The notes under the pieces are model-generated. The model saw nothing but the letters and a program-made list of their open reading frames with translations, had not been told where the DNA came from and searched no databases. Below, piece after piece: positions 17,652-25,374 of a stretch of DNA of 64,000 nt (its first letter is position 1; each line of letters starts with the position of its first letter). The position numbers and the translations under genes are program-made. Source of the DNA: JAFGCY01 sp964609245 (GTDB lineage: Bacteria > 4484-113 > JAFGCY01); assembly GCA_964609245.1 (NCBI GenBank), contig CAZSSB010000007.1, forward strand, positions 1-64,000, written 5' to 3'.

Positions 17652-18614
17652 CTAGCCAGGCTCAGTCAGGGCTGAGTCCACCATCAGCGCCACCAGGTCG
17701 ACGAACCGTGTGGCGGCCTCCCAGCCAAGCTCCTCCCACGCGCGCCGGGCGTTGCCCACGAGCTCCGGGGCATCGTCCCCACGCACGAGCGTCGGATCAC
17801 TGGTGACGCGCCTGCCCACCTCCACGCCGGCACGGGCGCAGGCCGCCGCAACCAGCTCCTCAACGCTGTGTGCTTCTCCGGTGGCCAATACCAGCTCAGT
17901 CGGCCGCTCGATCTCCAGCATCCAGGACATCGCGGTCGCGTACTCCGGCGCGTAGCCCCAGTCTCGCCGGGCGCGCAGATTGCCGACACTGAGCTGCTGC
18001 TGCATTCCGCGGGAGATGCGGGCGGCGCCGCGGCAGACCTTGGCGAAGACGTACTCCTCGCTGCGCCGCGGGCTCTCATGATTGAAGGGTATCGCACAGG
18101 CCGCGAACAGGCCGGCGGTCCTGGCCTCCGCCGCCAGCTGCCGAACCTGCAGCTTCTGCCGCCCGTATTCGTTCACCGGTCGGGCGGGTGTCCTCTCGTC
18201 CTGGGGCTGCGAATCCGGCAGGCCAAAGATCGCGGCGGAGCTGACCGTAAGCAACCGCGCGTCGTGCCGGTCGCGCCGCATCCAGTCCAGCAGTACTTCG
18301 AGACTAGTGACGTTGACCGCGCGGCTGGCCGCCGGATCACGCTCGGCCGTCGGGGGGTGCGACACTGCTGCCAGGTGAAAGACGCGATCCGGCTGAACCG
18401 AGCGCAGCAGTTGCCGGAAGGCCGCGTGATCGGCGAGGTCGCAGGCCGCCAGCTCGATTTGACCGTTGCTCTGCAGCTTCATCAGATGGGACGGAACGGC
18501 CTCACCGGGCGCCAGCAGACCCAGTGATGGAGTCTGGCTCGCGGCGAGTTGCTCCGCCAGGTAGCCCCCGTCCTGTCCCCCTACCCCGGTGATCAGCGTG
18601 CGCACGGCCTGCAT
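17652..18614 (-). CDS. GMD/RMD-like nucleotide-sugar SDR protein
   Basis: An extended SDR of about 320 residues, paralogous to the gene at 130. The Rossmann loop GVGGQDGGYLAE is at the N-terminus. The motif RRDWGYAPEYA is shared with the paralogue. The catalytic Tyr and Lys are kept (EYGRQKL), but the strand before them reads SSAAIFG, lacking the dehydration Glu. That pattern fits a 4-keto reductase such as RMD (GDP-4-keto-6-deoxymannose reductase) better than a dehydratase. With the first gene it could make a GDP-6-deoxyhexose, which is an inference. The ATG at 18614 overlaps a TACAAT box. A GTG at 18605, 7 nt beyond the box, may be the true leaderless start. Confidence 0.75.
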   Translation of the reverse strand: MQAVRTLITGVGGQDGGYLAEQLAASQTPSLGLLAPGEAVPSHLMKLQSNGQIELAACDLADHAAFRQLLRSVQPDRVFHLAAVSHPPTAERDPAASRAVNVTSLEVLLDWMRRDRHDARLLTVSSAAIFGLPDSQPQDERTPARPVNEYGRQKLQVRQLAAEARTAGLFAACAIPFNHESPRRSEEYVFAKVCRGAARISRGMQQQLSVGNLRARRDWGYAPEYATAMSWMLEIERPTELVLATGEAHSVEELVAAACARAGVEVGRRVTSDPTLVRGDDAPELVGNARRAWEELGWEAATRFVDLVALMVDSALTEPG

Positions 18615-18618
18615 TGTA
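18613..18618 (-). promoter_or_regulatory. -10 box of the RMD-like gene
   Basis: TACAAT on the minus strand is followed by 7 nt and then the in-frame GTG at 18605. The geometry matches the other leaderless genes and argues for the GTG rather than the overlapping ATG. Confidence 0.4.
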
Positions 18619-18665
18619 GGACATGGACCGTCTCCGTCGCGGGGTCGTTTCACGACCGCCGTCGC

Positions 18666-18694
18666 TTGGTGGATGGCATTCGATAGCCTATAAT
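18666..18694 (+). promoter_or_regulatory. murI-rph promoter
   Basis: A perfect TATAAT at 18689-18694 has a weak TTGGTG at 18666-18671 with a 17-nt spacer. It gives a short leader of about 20 nt that includes AAGGA before the GTG at 18720. Confidence 0.55.
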
Positions 18695-18719
18695 CGGCCC
18701 CGCGAAGGACTTAAGCCCA

Positions 18720-19574
18720 GTGGACACAACAGCAGCGACGACAGCATCAGAACCTACTTCCCCGGCCGTCTCCACCCCGACCATCGGGGTGTTCGACAGC
18801 GGTATCGGCGGCTTCACCGTGGCCGGCGCCATTCTGCGCCGCCGCCCGGATCTAAACCTGCTGTACTTCGGTGACACGCTGAACATGCCCTACGGCGGCC
18901 GCTCACTGGATCAACTCGCGCGCTTCGCCCGCAACAGCATCGAATTCCTGCTGAGTCAGGGCATGGACATCCTCGCCGTCGGCTGCAACGCCTCCAACAG
19001 CGCCCTGGGGCAAGGCGAACTGAAGAGCTTCGGCATTCCGGTCTATGATCTGGTCACCAGCACGGTGGAGTGGCTGCGCGCGCAGCCCCAAACGTCACGC
19101 ACCATCGCCTTGTTCGCCACCGAGGCGGCGATACGTTCCGGGTATTGGGAACGCAAGCTGCGCGAGGCGCTGCCGGAAGTTGAAATCATCGCGGTTGCCA
19201 CACCGGAATACGTTCCACTGACCGAGGCCCATCTCCAGGACGAGCATGCGAACCTGGCCGCAGCCCGCATGTATGTTGAGCCACTCCTGAACAAGGGCGT
19301 CAGCACCATTCTGCACGGCTGCACGCACTACCCTCTGCTGCAGCCGTACATGCAGCAGGTATCGTCCGAGTTGAGTTTCATCGATCCGGCGGAGTGTCTG
19401 GCGGAGAAGCTGATCATCAACCTGCGGCCCCCCGAACCTGATGCGCGGCCCGGCCGCCTGCGGCTCTACAGCTCCCTGCCCGGCGAGGCCTTCTACCAGA
19501 CCGGGCAGCGCGCCCTGGGCCGCCCGATCCGCGAGTTCACGTCGATGTACATTGTGAATCCCTGCGAGGACTGA
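18720..19574 (+). CDS. murI: Glutamate racemase
   Basis: MurI converts L- to D-glutamate for the peptidoglycan stem peptide. The protein has 284 residues. The first catalytic pocket is GVFDSGIGG near residue 24. The two catalytic Cys are in GCNASNS (near 89) and HGCTHYPLL (near 200). The first 20 residues are a Ser/Thr/Ala-rich extension absent from most MurI proteins. The start is GTG, 10 nt after AAGGA. It is followed after 3 bp by rph, with which it is certainly co-transcribed. Confidence 0.95.
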   Translation: MDTTAATTASEPTSPAVSTPTIGVFDSGIGGFTVAGAILRRRPDLNLLYFGDTLNMPYGGRSLDQLARFARNSIEFLLSQGMDILAVGCNASNSALGQGELKSFGIPVYDLVTSTVEWLRAQPQTSRTIALFATEAAIRSGYWERKLREALPEVEIIAVATPEYVPLTEAHLQDEHANLAAARMYVEPLLNKGVSTILHGCTHYPLLQPYMQQVSSELSFIDPAECLAEKLIINLRPPEPDARPGRLRLYSSLPGEAFYQTGQRALGRPIREFTSMYIVNPCED

Positions 19575-19577
19575 GCT

Positions 19578-20288
19578 ATGGCCCGTATTGACGGCAGGCA
19601 ACCGGCTGACATGCGCGACGTCACGATCGAGGCGGACAGCTTCCGCAAGAACGACGCCCTGATCTCCTGCGGCGCCACCAAGGTCCTCTGCTATGCCAGC
19701 GTCGAGGAGCGCGTACCGGGCTGGCTGGCCGGCGCCGGTGCCGGCTGGCTGACGGCCGAGTACAGCATGCTGCCCAGCGCGGGCGATCCGCGGCAGAACC
19801 GCGAGCGCCGCGCGCTCTCGGGCCGGACGCAGGAGATTCAGCGGCTGATCGGCCGTAGCCTGCGTGCGGCGCTGGACCTTGCGATGCTGCCACCGATGAC
19901 GATCCACATCGACTGCGACGTGATCGTCGCCGATGGCGGCACGCGCACCGCCAGCGTGACGGGCGGGATGGTGGCGCTGGCGAACCTGGTTGCCACCGAG
20001 CAGCATCGCTTTCGTGGCAACCCGCTGCAGTGCCTGGCGGCGGCCGTCTCGGTCGGGATCGTCGACGGCGAGCCACGGCTCGATCTGAATTACGTTGAAG
20101 ACCGCGACGCCGAGGTCGACGCCAACGTAATCGGGCTGTCCACCGGCGGTTTCGCGGAAATCCAGGCCACCAACGAGCACGGCGCATTCAACCGCGAGCA
20201 CCTGGACGGGATGCTCGATCTGGCCCAGAATGCGCTCGACCGCCTGTTTGACTTACAGCGGCAACACATCAGCGCCAAGTTGCTCTAG
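19578..20288 (+). CDS. rph: Ribonuclease PH
   Basis: RNase PH is a phosphorolytic 3'-exoribonuclease that trims tRNA 3' ends. The length of 236 residues is normal. Family motifs are clear: GRTQEIQRLIGRSLR, which contributes to the phosphate site, and DCDVIVADGGTRTASVTGG. The C-terminal part reads DANVIGLSTGGFAEIQAT followed by FNREHLDGMLDLA. It starts 3 bp after murI, so it is translationally linked. Murl-Rph pairing occurs in several phyla. Confidence 0.96.
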   Translation: MARIDGRQPADMRDVTIEADSFRKNDALISCGATKVLCYASVEERVPGWLAGAGAGWLTAEYSMLPSAGDPRQNRERRALSGRTQEIQRLIGRSLRAALDLAMLPPMTIHIDCDVIVADGGTRTASVTGGMVALANLVATEQHRFRGNPLQCLAAAVSVGIVDGEPRLDLNYVEDRDAEVDANVIGLSTGGFAEIQATNEHGAFNREHLDGMLDLAQNALDRLFDLQRQHISAKLL

Positions 20289-20345
20289 GCTGCGCGCCGG
20301 CCCACCTCTGGCGTATACAATGCTGGCTCAGGGATACCAGGCGCG

Positions 20346-21764
20346 ATGGAGATACCACGGATCAAGTTCGGCACGGATGGCTGGCGCGGCGTAGTCGCGG
20401 ACGACTTCACCTTCGACAACGTCGCGCTGGTTGGCGCGGCGATCGCGCAGCACCTCCTGGAATCGGACCAGGCCACCGGCCCGCTGCTGATCGGCTGTGA
20501 CCGGCGTTTCGCCGCTGAAGCGTACGCCGCGCACCTGGCAACCCATCTGCGGACTCTGGGCCGGGAGGTGGTGGTTTGCGCCGGTCCGGTGCCTACACCG
20601 GTGGTAGCCTTCGGCGTCAAGCACCTTCAGGCGGCCGGGGCGGTCCAGCTGACCGCCAGCCACAATCCGCATTACTACCAGGGGCTGAAGTTCATCCCGC
20701 ACTTTGCCGGGCCGGCAATGCCGGAAACGACGGAGCGCATCACCAGCCTGATCGCCGAATTGGCGCCGTCCTTCTCACCACCGACGCTGGCCACAGCGTG
20801 GCATGGGGATCAGATAGAGCTGCGCGAGCCGTACTTCGAGCACCTCGATACCCTTGTCAACGCCGACTGCCTGTCCAGCGGCGGCTTACGTGTGCTGTAC
20901 AACCCAATGCATGGCGTGGGGACCGGCTACCTCGACGCCTATCTCGAGCGCGCCGGCCTTGAGGTCGTCACGATCGCGGACCAGCGCGACGTTTACTTCG
21001 GTGGCGGAATCCCCGATCCCAGTCCAGCCAACCTCACACCATTGAGCGCCAGACTCGTCGAGGACAACTGCGACGTCCTGATCGGCACAGACGGTGATGC
21101 GGACCGCTTCGGCATTGTCGATCCCCGGGGCCACTACTTCGGCGCCAACCAGGCCCTGCCACTGCTGGCGGACTACCTGATACGCTACAAGCACCTGACC
21201 GGCGAACTGGTACGCACGGTCGCGACCAGCCACCTGCTGGACGGCGTGGCGCGGGAACACGGGCTGGGCTTGGTGGAGACGGCCGTCGGGTTCAAGTACG
21301 TCGGTGAGCGCCTGCGCCACGGCGCGCTGATCGGGGGCGAGGAATCCGGTGGCATCAGCATCCAGGGCCACATCCCGGAGAAGGACGGCATCCTGGCCGC
21401 GATTCTGATGATGGAACTCGCGGCCACAACCGGTGAGAGCTTCGCGGAGCTGCTCGGCGAACTGCATCAGCGGCTCGGTGCGCGCGAGTACGTGCGCCTC
21501 GACCTCCCGCTGGCCGCGGAGCGTAGGCAGCGGCTGCTCGCTGCGCTGACGGCATATGACAAGCCTGACTTCGCGGGCAGGCGTATTCAGTCAAGGATCA
21601 CCACCGACGGCTTCAAGTACCTGTTTGAGGACGGTTCGTGGGCGATGATCCGCGCCAGCGGGACGGAGCCAGTGGTTCGGGTCTACCTCGAGACCACTGT
21701 GCCGGAGACACTTGCCAAGTGGCGCAAGCAGGTGCTGGCCAGGGTCGAGTCCCTTGCCGGCTAG
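20346..21764 (+). CDS. Phosphohexomutase (PGM/PMM family)
   Basis: A member of the alpha-D-phosphohexomutase superfamily, 472 residues, interconverting sugar 1- and 6-phosphates. FGTDGWRG opens the protein. The phosphoserine loop is TASHNP (Ser near 104). The metal loop is GTDGDADRFG near 249. The sugar-specificity loop is GGEESGG near 330. The phosphate-binding loop RASGTEPVVRVY is near 436. GEESGG is typical of phosphoglucomutases, while GEMSGH is usual for PMM/PGM, so glucose 1-phosphate is the favoured substrate. A TACAAT box at 20316-20321 lies 24 nt before the ATG. It converges on the next lipoprotein gene with an 18-bp gap and no hairpin. Confidence 0.9.
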   Translation: MEIPRIKFGTDGWRGVVADDFTFDNVALVGAAIAQHLLESDQATGPLLIGCDRRFAAEAYAAHLATHLRTLGREVVVCAGPVPTPVVAFGVKHLQAAGAVQLTASHNPHYYQGLKFIPHFAGPAMPETTERITSLIAELAPSFSPPTLATAWHGDQIELREPYFEHLDTLVNADCLSSGGLRVLYNPMHGVGTGYLDAYLERAGLEVVTIADQRDVYFGGGIPDPSPANLTPLSARLVEDNCDVLIGTDGDADRFGIVDPRGHYFGANQALPLLADYLIRYKHLTGELVRTVATSHLLDGVAREHGLGLVETAVGFKYVGERLRHGALIGGEESGGISIQGHIPEKDGILAAILMMELAATTGESFAELLGELHQRLGAREYVRLDLPLAAERRQRLLAALTAYDKPDFAGRRIQSRITTDGFKYLFEDGSWAMIRASGTEPVVRVYLETTVPETLAKWRKQVLARVESLAG

Positions 21765-21782
21765 AAGCTGGATCGGCCCGTT

Positions 21783-23639
21783 CTACAGACCCCGCATCGC
21801 GACGCGCAGCGAACACACGCTGCCGGCCACGCGGTTGTAGCAGACCGCGGCGACGTCGCCGGAGTCAAAGGCCAGGTCAACCAGCACTTCTTCCGGCGCC
21901 GATACGGGCATCGGATCATTTGATACATGCTCAGTCAGCCAGCCGCTGCCATTCAGGTAGGCGTACTTCACGTCCGTGTAGAACCCGTCACTCTCGGTGT
22001 AGGCGATGGCCGGTGTGCCGTCCGCCATGTAGGCCAGCTGGCTGGCGCCGCCGATGAACTCCGTGCCGATCGAGCGCGCGATGGAGGCCACCTGCTCCTG
22101 GCTGCCGGGCGTGCTGGCGCTGGACTCGATGAACAGCAGTTCGCCGCTGAATTCGCCAGTGCGATTGAAGGAGTGGCCGATCAGGCTGTCGATCGGGCTG
22201 TAGGCGACGCTGCCGATGTCTCCGGAGTCGGAGAACTCCGAGGGCAGCCACCAGTCCTCAAGCGTGTTCTCGAAGTAGACATAGCCGCCGTTGATGCACA
22301 ACGTGGCGTTGCCGCCCGTTGGGTGGTAGCGCAGATGCGGATACTCGAAGCTGCTTTGCCCGAACAGCTCGCTGTAGTTGGCAACGTAGGTGTAGGGATC
22401 GTCGTCGGCGATGTTGCCGGGATCATTGATCTGGAACACGTGGTAGTTGAGATCCGTGCCCTTGCCGGCCGTGTTCAGGTTGAGTGCCGTGCTGGCGATG
22501 CCGTAGGCGCCGGTCACCGGATGGCGGTCCACGCTGGAGTAGACGGCGCCGTCCACATAGCTCAGGCCGTAGTTCAGGTAGAACGGATTGCCGCCGAGTG
22601 AGAGCATGACGCTCAGGCCGATCCGCGAGTTGTTGGACTGGCCCACGATCTCGTGATAGCAGAGACTGACGCGCGGATTGCCCGTGACCGGGTCGATGAC
22701 CACATCAGGCCAGGCGGGTTCGCCCTCCGGCTGAGCGTCGACCGAGCCGATCGTCCAGCTGTCCTCCTCGCGCAGATCCTGGGTGCGGTCACCAATTACC
22801 CATCTCGGCTTGTTGAACTCGTCGTCGATGTACACCGCCAGCGGATTGCCGGTCTGGGTGAAGGCGATCGCCGGCATCCAGCCCGCGTCGGGCCCCTCAT
22901 CCGCCGTGAACTCCACCCACGTCGGATGGTCGACGTCGAGGGCCACGCGGTTGACGGTCAGGCTCTGGCCGCTGGCGACCAGGATGAACACGTAGACTCG
23001 TCCCTGGCTGCTGACGTACGGAGCGGTCAGGCCGATCGAACGCTGGTAGTCGGCGACCTGCGTCAGCGCCTTGACCTCCCAGCTGTCCTCGTCGTAGTTG
23101 GCGAAGCCGACCCAGTACCCGGGGTCCTCTCCGGAGAAAACGCCGGCCGACGTTTCGACGTACAGCCGCTGCAGCTGATCGTAGAGACCGATGTCCGCCA
23201 GCTCATAGATCGCCCAGCTGATGCCGCTGGGGTCCGCCGCCAGCTGCATGGTGCCGGTACCCTGGCTCGCGTTGCCCGACCAGTCATAGGCGTCGTCGCC
23301 CGTGTGCTCGCGCTGCGACAGCTCGCTGGGCAACCGACCCAGCGCGCTGGCAAGCGGCAGCGGCGGCAGCTGACCCGAGGCTTTGAGCACCGGCCACTTC
23401 AGCAGTCGCGCCATCTTCGGATCGACCGGAGTCGTCCCGTACAGCTCGGCATAGTCGGCGGTTTCCACCGTATCGCCGGGGTAGACCACCCGACCGTTGT
23501 CCAGGCTGCGGCCCACCGGCTGCAGGTTGCCCACACCGCAGCCGCAGCTGGCCGATAGCACCACGCCGCTGCAGATCAGCAGCCATCCCAGAAGGCGGTT
23601 CATACGTGTCATGACGTTGCCGGTAGCGGTAGTATTCAC
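21783..23639 (-). CDS. Large beta-rich lipoprotein of unknown function
   Basis: A secreted lipoprotein of 618 residues that I cannot assign. The signal peptide ends in LSASC (Cys32). Residues about 95-245 carry the module shared with the hydrolase at 6797 and the giant lipoprotein at 59066: WAIYELADIG, then YWVGFANYDEDSWEV, then VYVFILVASGQSLTVNRVAL. The rest has repeated beta strands with short motifs of the type seen in propeller or lectin-like folds (ADPSGISWAIYEL, DPVTGNPRVSLCYHE, RHPVTGAYGIAS, YMADGTPAIAYTESDG). These suggest about six blades. I chose GTG at 23639 because TAGAAT ends 6 nt before it. ATG at 23612 or 23603 would still leave a complete signal peptide. Confidence 0.7.
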   Translation of the reverse strand: MNTTATGNVMTRMNRLLGWLLICSGVVLSASCGCGVGNLQPVGRSLDNGRVVYPGDTVETADYAELYGTTPVDPKMARLLKWPVLKASGQLPPLPLASALGRLPSELSQREHTGDDAYDWSGNASQGTGTMQLAADPSGISWAIYELADIGLYDQLQRLYVETSAGVFSGEDPGYWVGFANYDEDSWEVKALTQVADYQRSIGLTAPYVSSQGRVYVFILVASGQSLTVNRVALDVDHPTWVEFTADEGPDAGWMPAIAFTQTGNPLAVYIDDEFNKPRWVIGDRTQDLREEDSWTIGSVDAQPEGEPAWPDVVIDPVTGNPRVSLCYHEIVGQSNNSRIGLSVMLSLGGNPFYLNYGLSYVDGAVYSSVDRHPVTGAYGIASTALNLNTAGKGTDLNYHVFQINDPGNIADDDPYTYVANYSELFGQSSFEYPHLRYHPTGGNATLCINGGYVYFENTLEDWWLPSEFSDSGDIGSVAYSPIDSLIGHSFNRTGEFSGELLFIESSASTPGSQEQVASIARSIGTEFIGGASQLAYMADGTPAIAYTESDGFYTDVKYAYLNGSGWLTEHVSNDPMPVSAPEEVLVDLAFDSGDVAAVCYNRVAGSVCSLRVAMRGL

Positions 23640-23645
23640 ACCTAT

Positions 23646-23651
23646 ATTCTA
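23646..23651 (-). promoter_or_regulatory. -10 box of the 618-residue lipoprotein gene
   Basis: TAGAAT on the minus strand is followed by 6 nt and then GTG at 23639. It overlaps the end of the transporter gene. No -35 consensus is visible. Confidence 0.45.
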
Positions 23652-24371
23652 CCCGGCCAGTACGCCGTGCCGCTTGGCGATCGCCCGCCCCCAGTAGATG
23701 AACGGCGTATCGACGACGGCGACGATCAGCTTGATCACGTACGTGGTCAGCCAGATCTGCAGCACCACCGCCCAGGACTCGAAGCCCGGCACGCTGCCCA
23801 GCGGCGGCAGCGGGGCGAAGGCCAGCAACACGAACACGCTGGAGTCGAGTAGTTGACTCACCCAGGTGCTGGCGTTGTTGCGTAGCCACAGATAGCGGCC
23901 CTGGAAGTGGTCGCGCAGCCAGTGAAAGGCCCAGACGTCGTGCAACTGGCTGAGCACGTAGGCGATCAGGCTGGCGGCCACGATCCGCGGCAGGAAGCTG
24001 AACAGCGCGCTTAGGTGCCCGTGGAACTCGTCGCTGGGCGCGGGGGTGAACAGCAGCGCGAGCTGCATGAAGATGGTGACCAGCACCATCGCGGTGAATC
24101 CCAGCCAGACGGCGCGCTTGGCGGCGTCCTTACCATGGACCTCGCCCAGCAGGTCGGTACAGAGGAAGATGCTGCCGTAAAGGATGTTGCCGAGCGTGGT
24201 CGGCACGCCGCAGAGCTCGATGACCTTGAGCACCTGGATGTTGCAGACGATGATGGAGAGCACGATGTAGGCCACCAGGCCGATCGGCCCGAACAACCGG
24301 TAGACGAGCAGCACCAGCAGCAGGTCGAGCAGCAGGAAACCCAGCCACAGCAGCTCGTTGGGTATCGGCAC
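23649..24371 (-). CDS. Queuosine-precursor transporter-like (YhhQ/DUF165)
   Basis: An integral membrane protein of about 240 residues from the vitamin-uptake-like YhhQ family, which imports queuosine precursors such as preQ0/preQ1. It shows six hydrophobic segments. The family signatures are visible: NILYGSIFLCTDLLGEVHGK with its acidic pair, WLGFTAMVL, and RIVAASLIAYVLSQLHDVWAF. The conserved C-terminal helix has VSQLLDSSVFVLLAF and TTYVIKLIVAVVDTPFIY. I chose GTG at 24371, because the frame before it is Cys/Arg/Ala-rich and unlike the family, and TACAAT ends 6 nt upstream. No queuosine synthesis genes are adjacent. Confidence 0.85.
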   Translation of the reverse strand: MPIPNELLWLGFLLLDLLLVLLVYRLFGPIGLVAYIVLSIIVCNIQVLKVIELCGVPTTLGNILYGSIFLCTDLLGEVHGKDAAKRAVWLGFTAMVLVTIFMQLALLFTPAPSDEFHGHLSALFSFLPRIVAASLIAYVLSQLHDVWAFHWLRDHFQGRYLWLRNNASTWVSQLLDSSVFVLLAFAPLPPLGSVPGFESWAVVLQIWLTTYVIKLIVAVVDTPFIYWGRAIAKRHGVLAG

Positions 24372-24377
24372 GCGGGG

Positions 24378-24383
24378 ATTGTA
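24378..24383 (-). promoter_or_regulatory. -10 box of the YhhQ-like gene
   Basis: TACAAT on the minus strand is followed by exactly 6 nt and the GTG at 24371. There is no ribosome binding site, as expected of a leaderless message. Confidence 0.45.
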
Positions 24384-24385
24384 GC

Positions 24386-25321
24386 CTATGCGCGCTGCGC
24401 CGCGCGGCGGAGCGGCAGCAGCCACCAGATCAGACCCACAAGCGCGACAGCGGCAAGGGCACCGGATCCCCATACTGCCGCCGCAATTGCAGACTGCCTG
24501 AACCAGCGATCAGCAAGTGACTCCAGCTGCCGTGTGCTCGTCGAAACTGCGTTCAGCAGAGCGCCATCGCTGGTGTAGAACAGCAGGTTCGCCGGTCCCG
24601 AGCCGTAGTACCTGACAAACGCGCCGTTATTGGGGCCCACCACGATTTCGCCAGGCTCGAAGTAGCCCTGGGGAGTCGGCAAAGGTGTCCAGCGCCCGTC
24701 GTTCCACAGCCCGACATCCCACAGATAATCGCCAGCCATCGTGAAACACACGATTAGCCCGATCGCGCCGTCCGGTCCGATGCTGGCTTGGTGCACTGCT
24801 GCCCGCGTGAGTTCCTCCCGCGGTCGTCCGTACAGCCCAGAGTACATCTCGTCGAGATCGAACTCCGCCAGCAGTTCACAGCTCTGCGTGTCAACGCAGT
24901 ATGCGGTGATCTCGAGCCCTCGCCCAGCGTTGGTCGAACCTACAGAGTCCTTCGCCAGTGTCACTACACCAATGGTGCGCCAGCCCCTGGGAGCAGTGTC
25001 TGACGGCAACCACACCTGCTCCGTTATTCTGTCTGTCTCCGAGATGAACTGCTCGGCCCACGGCTGTGGCACCGGCGTGCACGCCGGCAACATGAGCGTT
25101 TCGCAAACACCCCCCGAGGCAATCGGGCGCAAGCCAACAACTTCGCCATCCCAATCGAAGTGCAGCTGAGTGTCGCCGCAAATGTACACGGGCCTGCCAT
25201 CCGCGCTTGAGATTGCCAGGCTTCCTCCCGGAGAGAACGCTGGCTTGTACCAACATGACGCAGCAGTGCACTGCACTGCAAGCAGCACGATTAGCCAGGA
25301 CACGCTTCTGGTGCAGAGCAT
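24386..25321 (-). CDS. Unknown lipoprotein with a C-terminal membrane anchor
   Basis: A protein of 311 residues not assignable to a family. The N-terminus is a signal peptide with a possible lipobox (TAASC, Cys23). The middle is a beta-rich extracytoplasmic domain with repeated phrases of a propeller-like type (FSPGGSLAISSADGRPV, IGPDGAIGLIVCF, VGPNNGAFVRYYG). Residues about 282-303 form a transmembrane helix followed by a basic end (PLRRAAQRA). The anchor and a lipidated N-terminus would be redundant, so the Cys may instead be in a plain signal peptide. A TATACT at 25333-25338 lies 11 nt before the ATG. Divergent from tsaD. Confidence 0.6.
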   Translation of the reverse strand: MLCTRSVSWLIVLLAVQCTAASCWYKPAFSPGGSLAISSADGRPVYICGDTQLHFDWDGEVVGLRPIASGGVCETLMLPACTPVPQPWAEQFISETDRITEQVWLPSDTAPRGWRTIGVVTLAKDSVGSTNAGRGLEITAYCVDTQSCELLAEFDLDEMYSGLYGRPREELTRAAVHQASIGPDGAIGLIVCFTMAGDYLWDVGLWNDGRWTPLPTPQGYFEPGEIVVGPNNGAFVRYYGSGPANLLFYTSDGALLNAVSTSTRQLESLADRWFRQSAIAAAVWGSGALAAVALVGLIWWLLPLRRAAQRA

Positions 25322-25332
25322 CAGTGCACCCC

Positions 25333-25338
25333 AGTATA
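25333..25338 (-). promoter_or_regulatory. -10 box of the 311-residue gene
   Basis: TATACT on the minus strand, 11 nt before the ATG at 25321, implies a leader of only about 5 nt. It lies back to back with the tsaD -10 box. Confidence 0.4.
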
Positions 25339-25361
25339 CGCCGATGTCCGTGCCGTCCCGC

Positions 25362-25374
25362 TACAATACTCACA
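25362..25374 (+). promoter_or_regulatory. tsaD -10 box (leaderless)
   Basis: TACAAT at 25362-25367 ends 7 nt before the GTG at 25375. No ribosome binding site is present. Confidence 0.45.
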
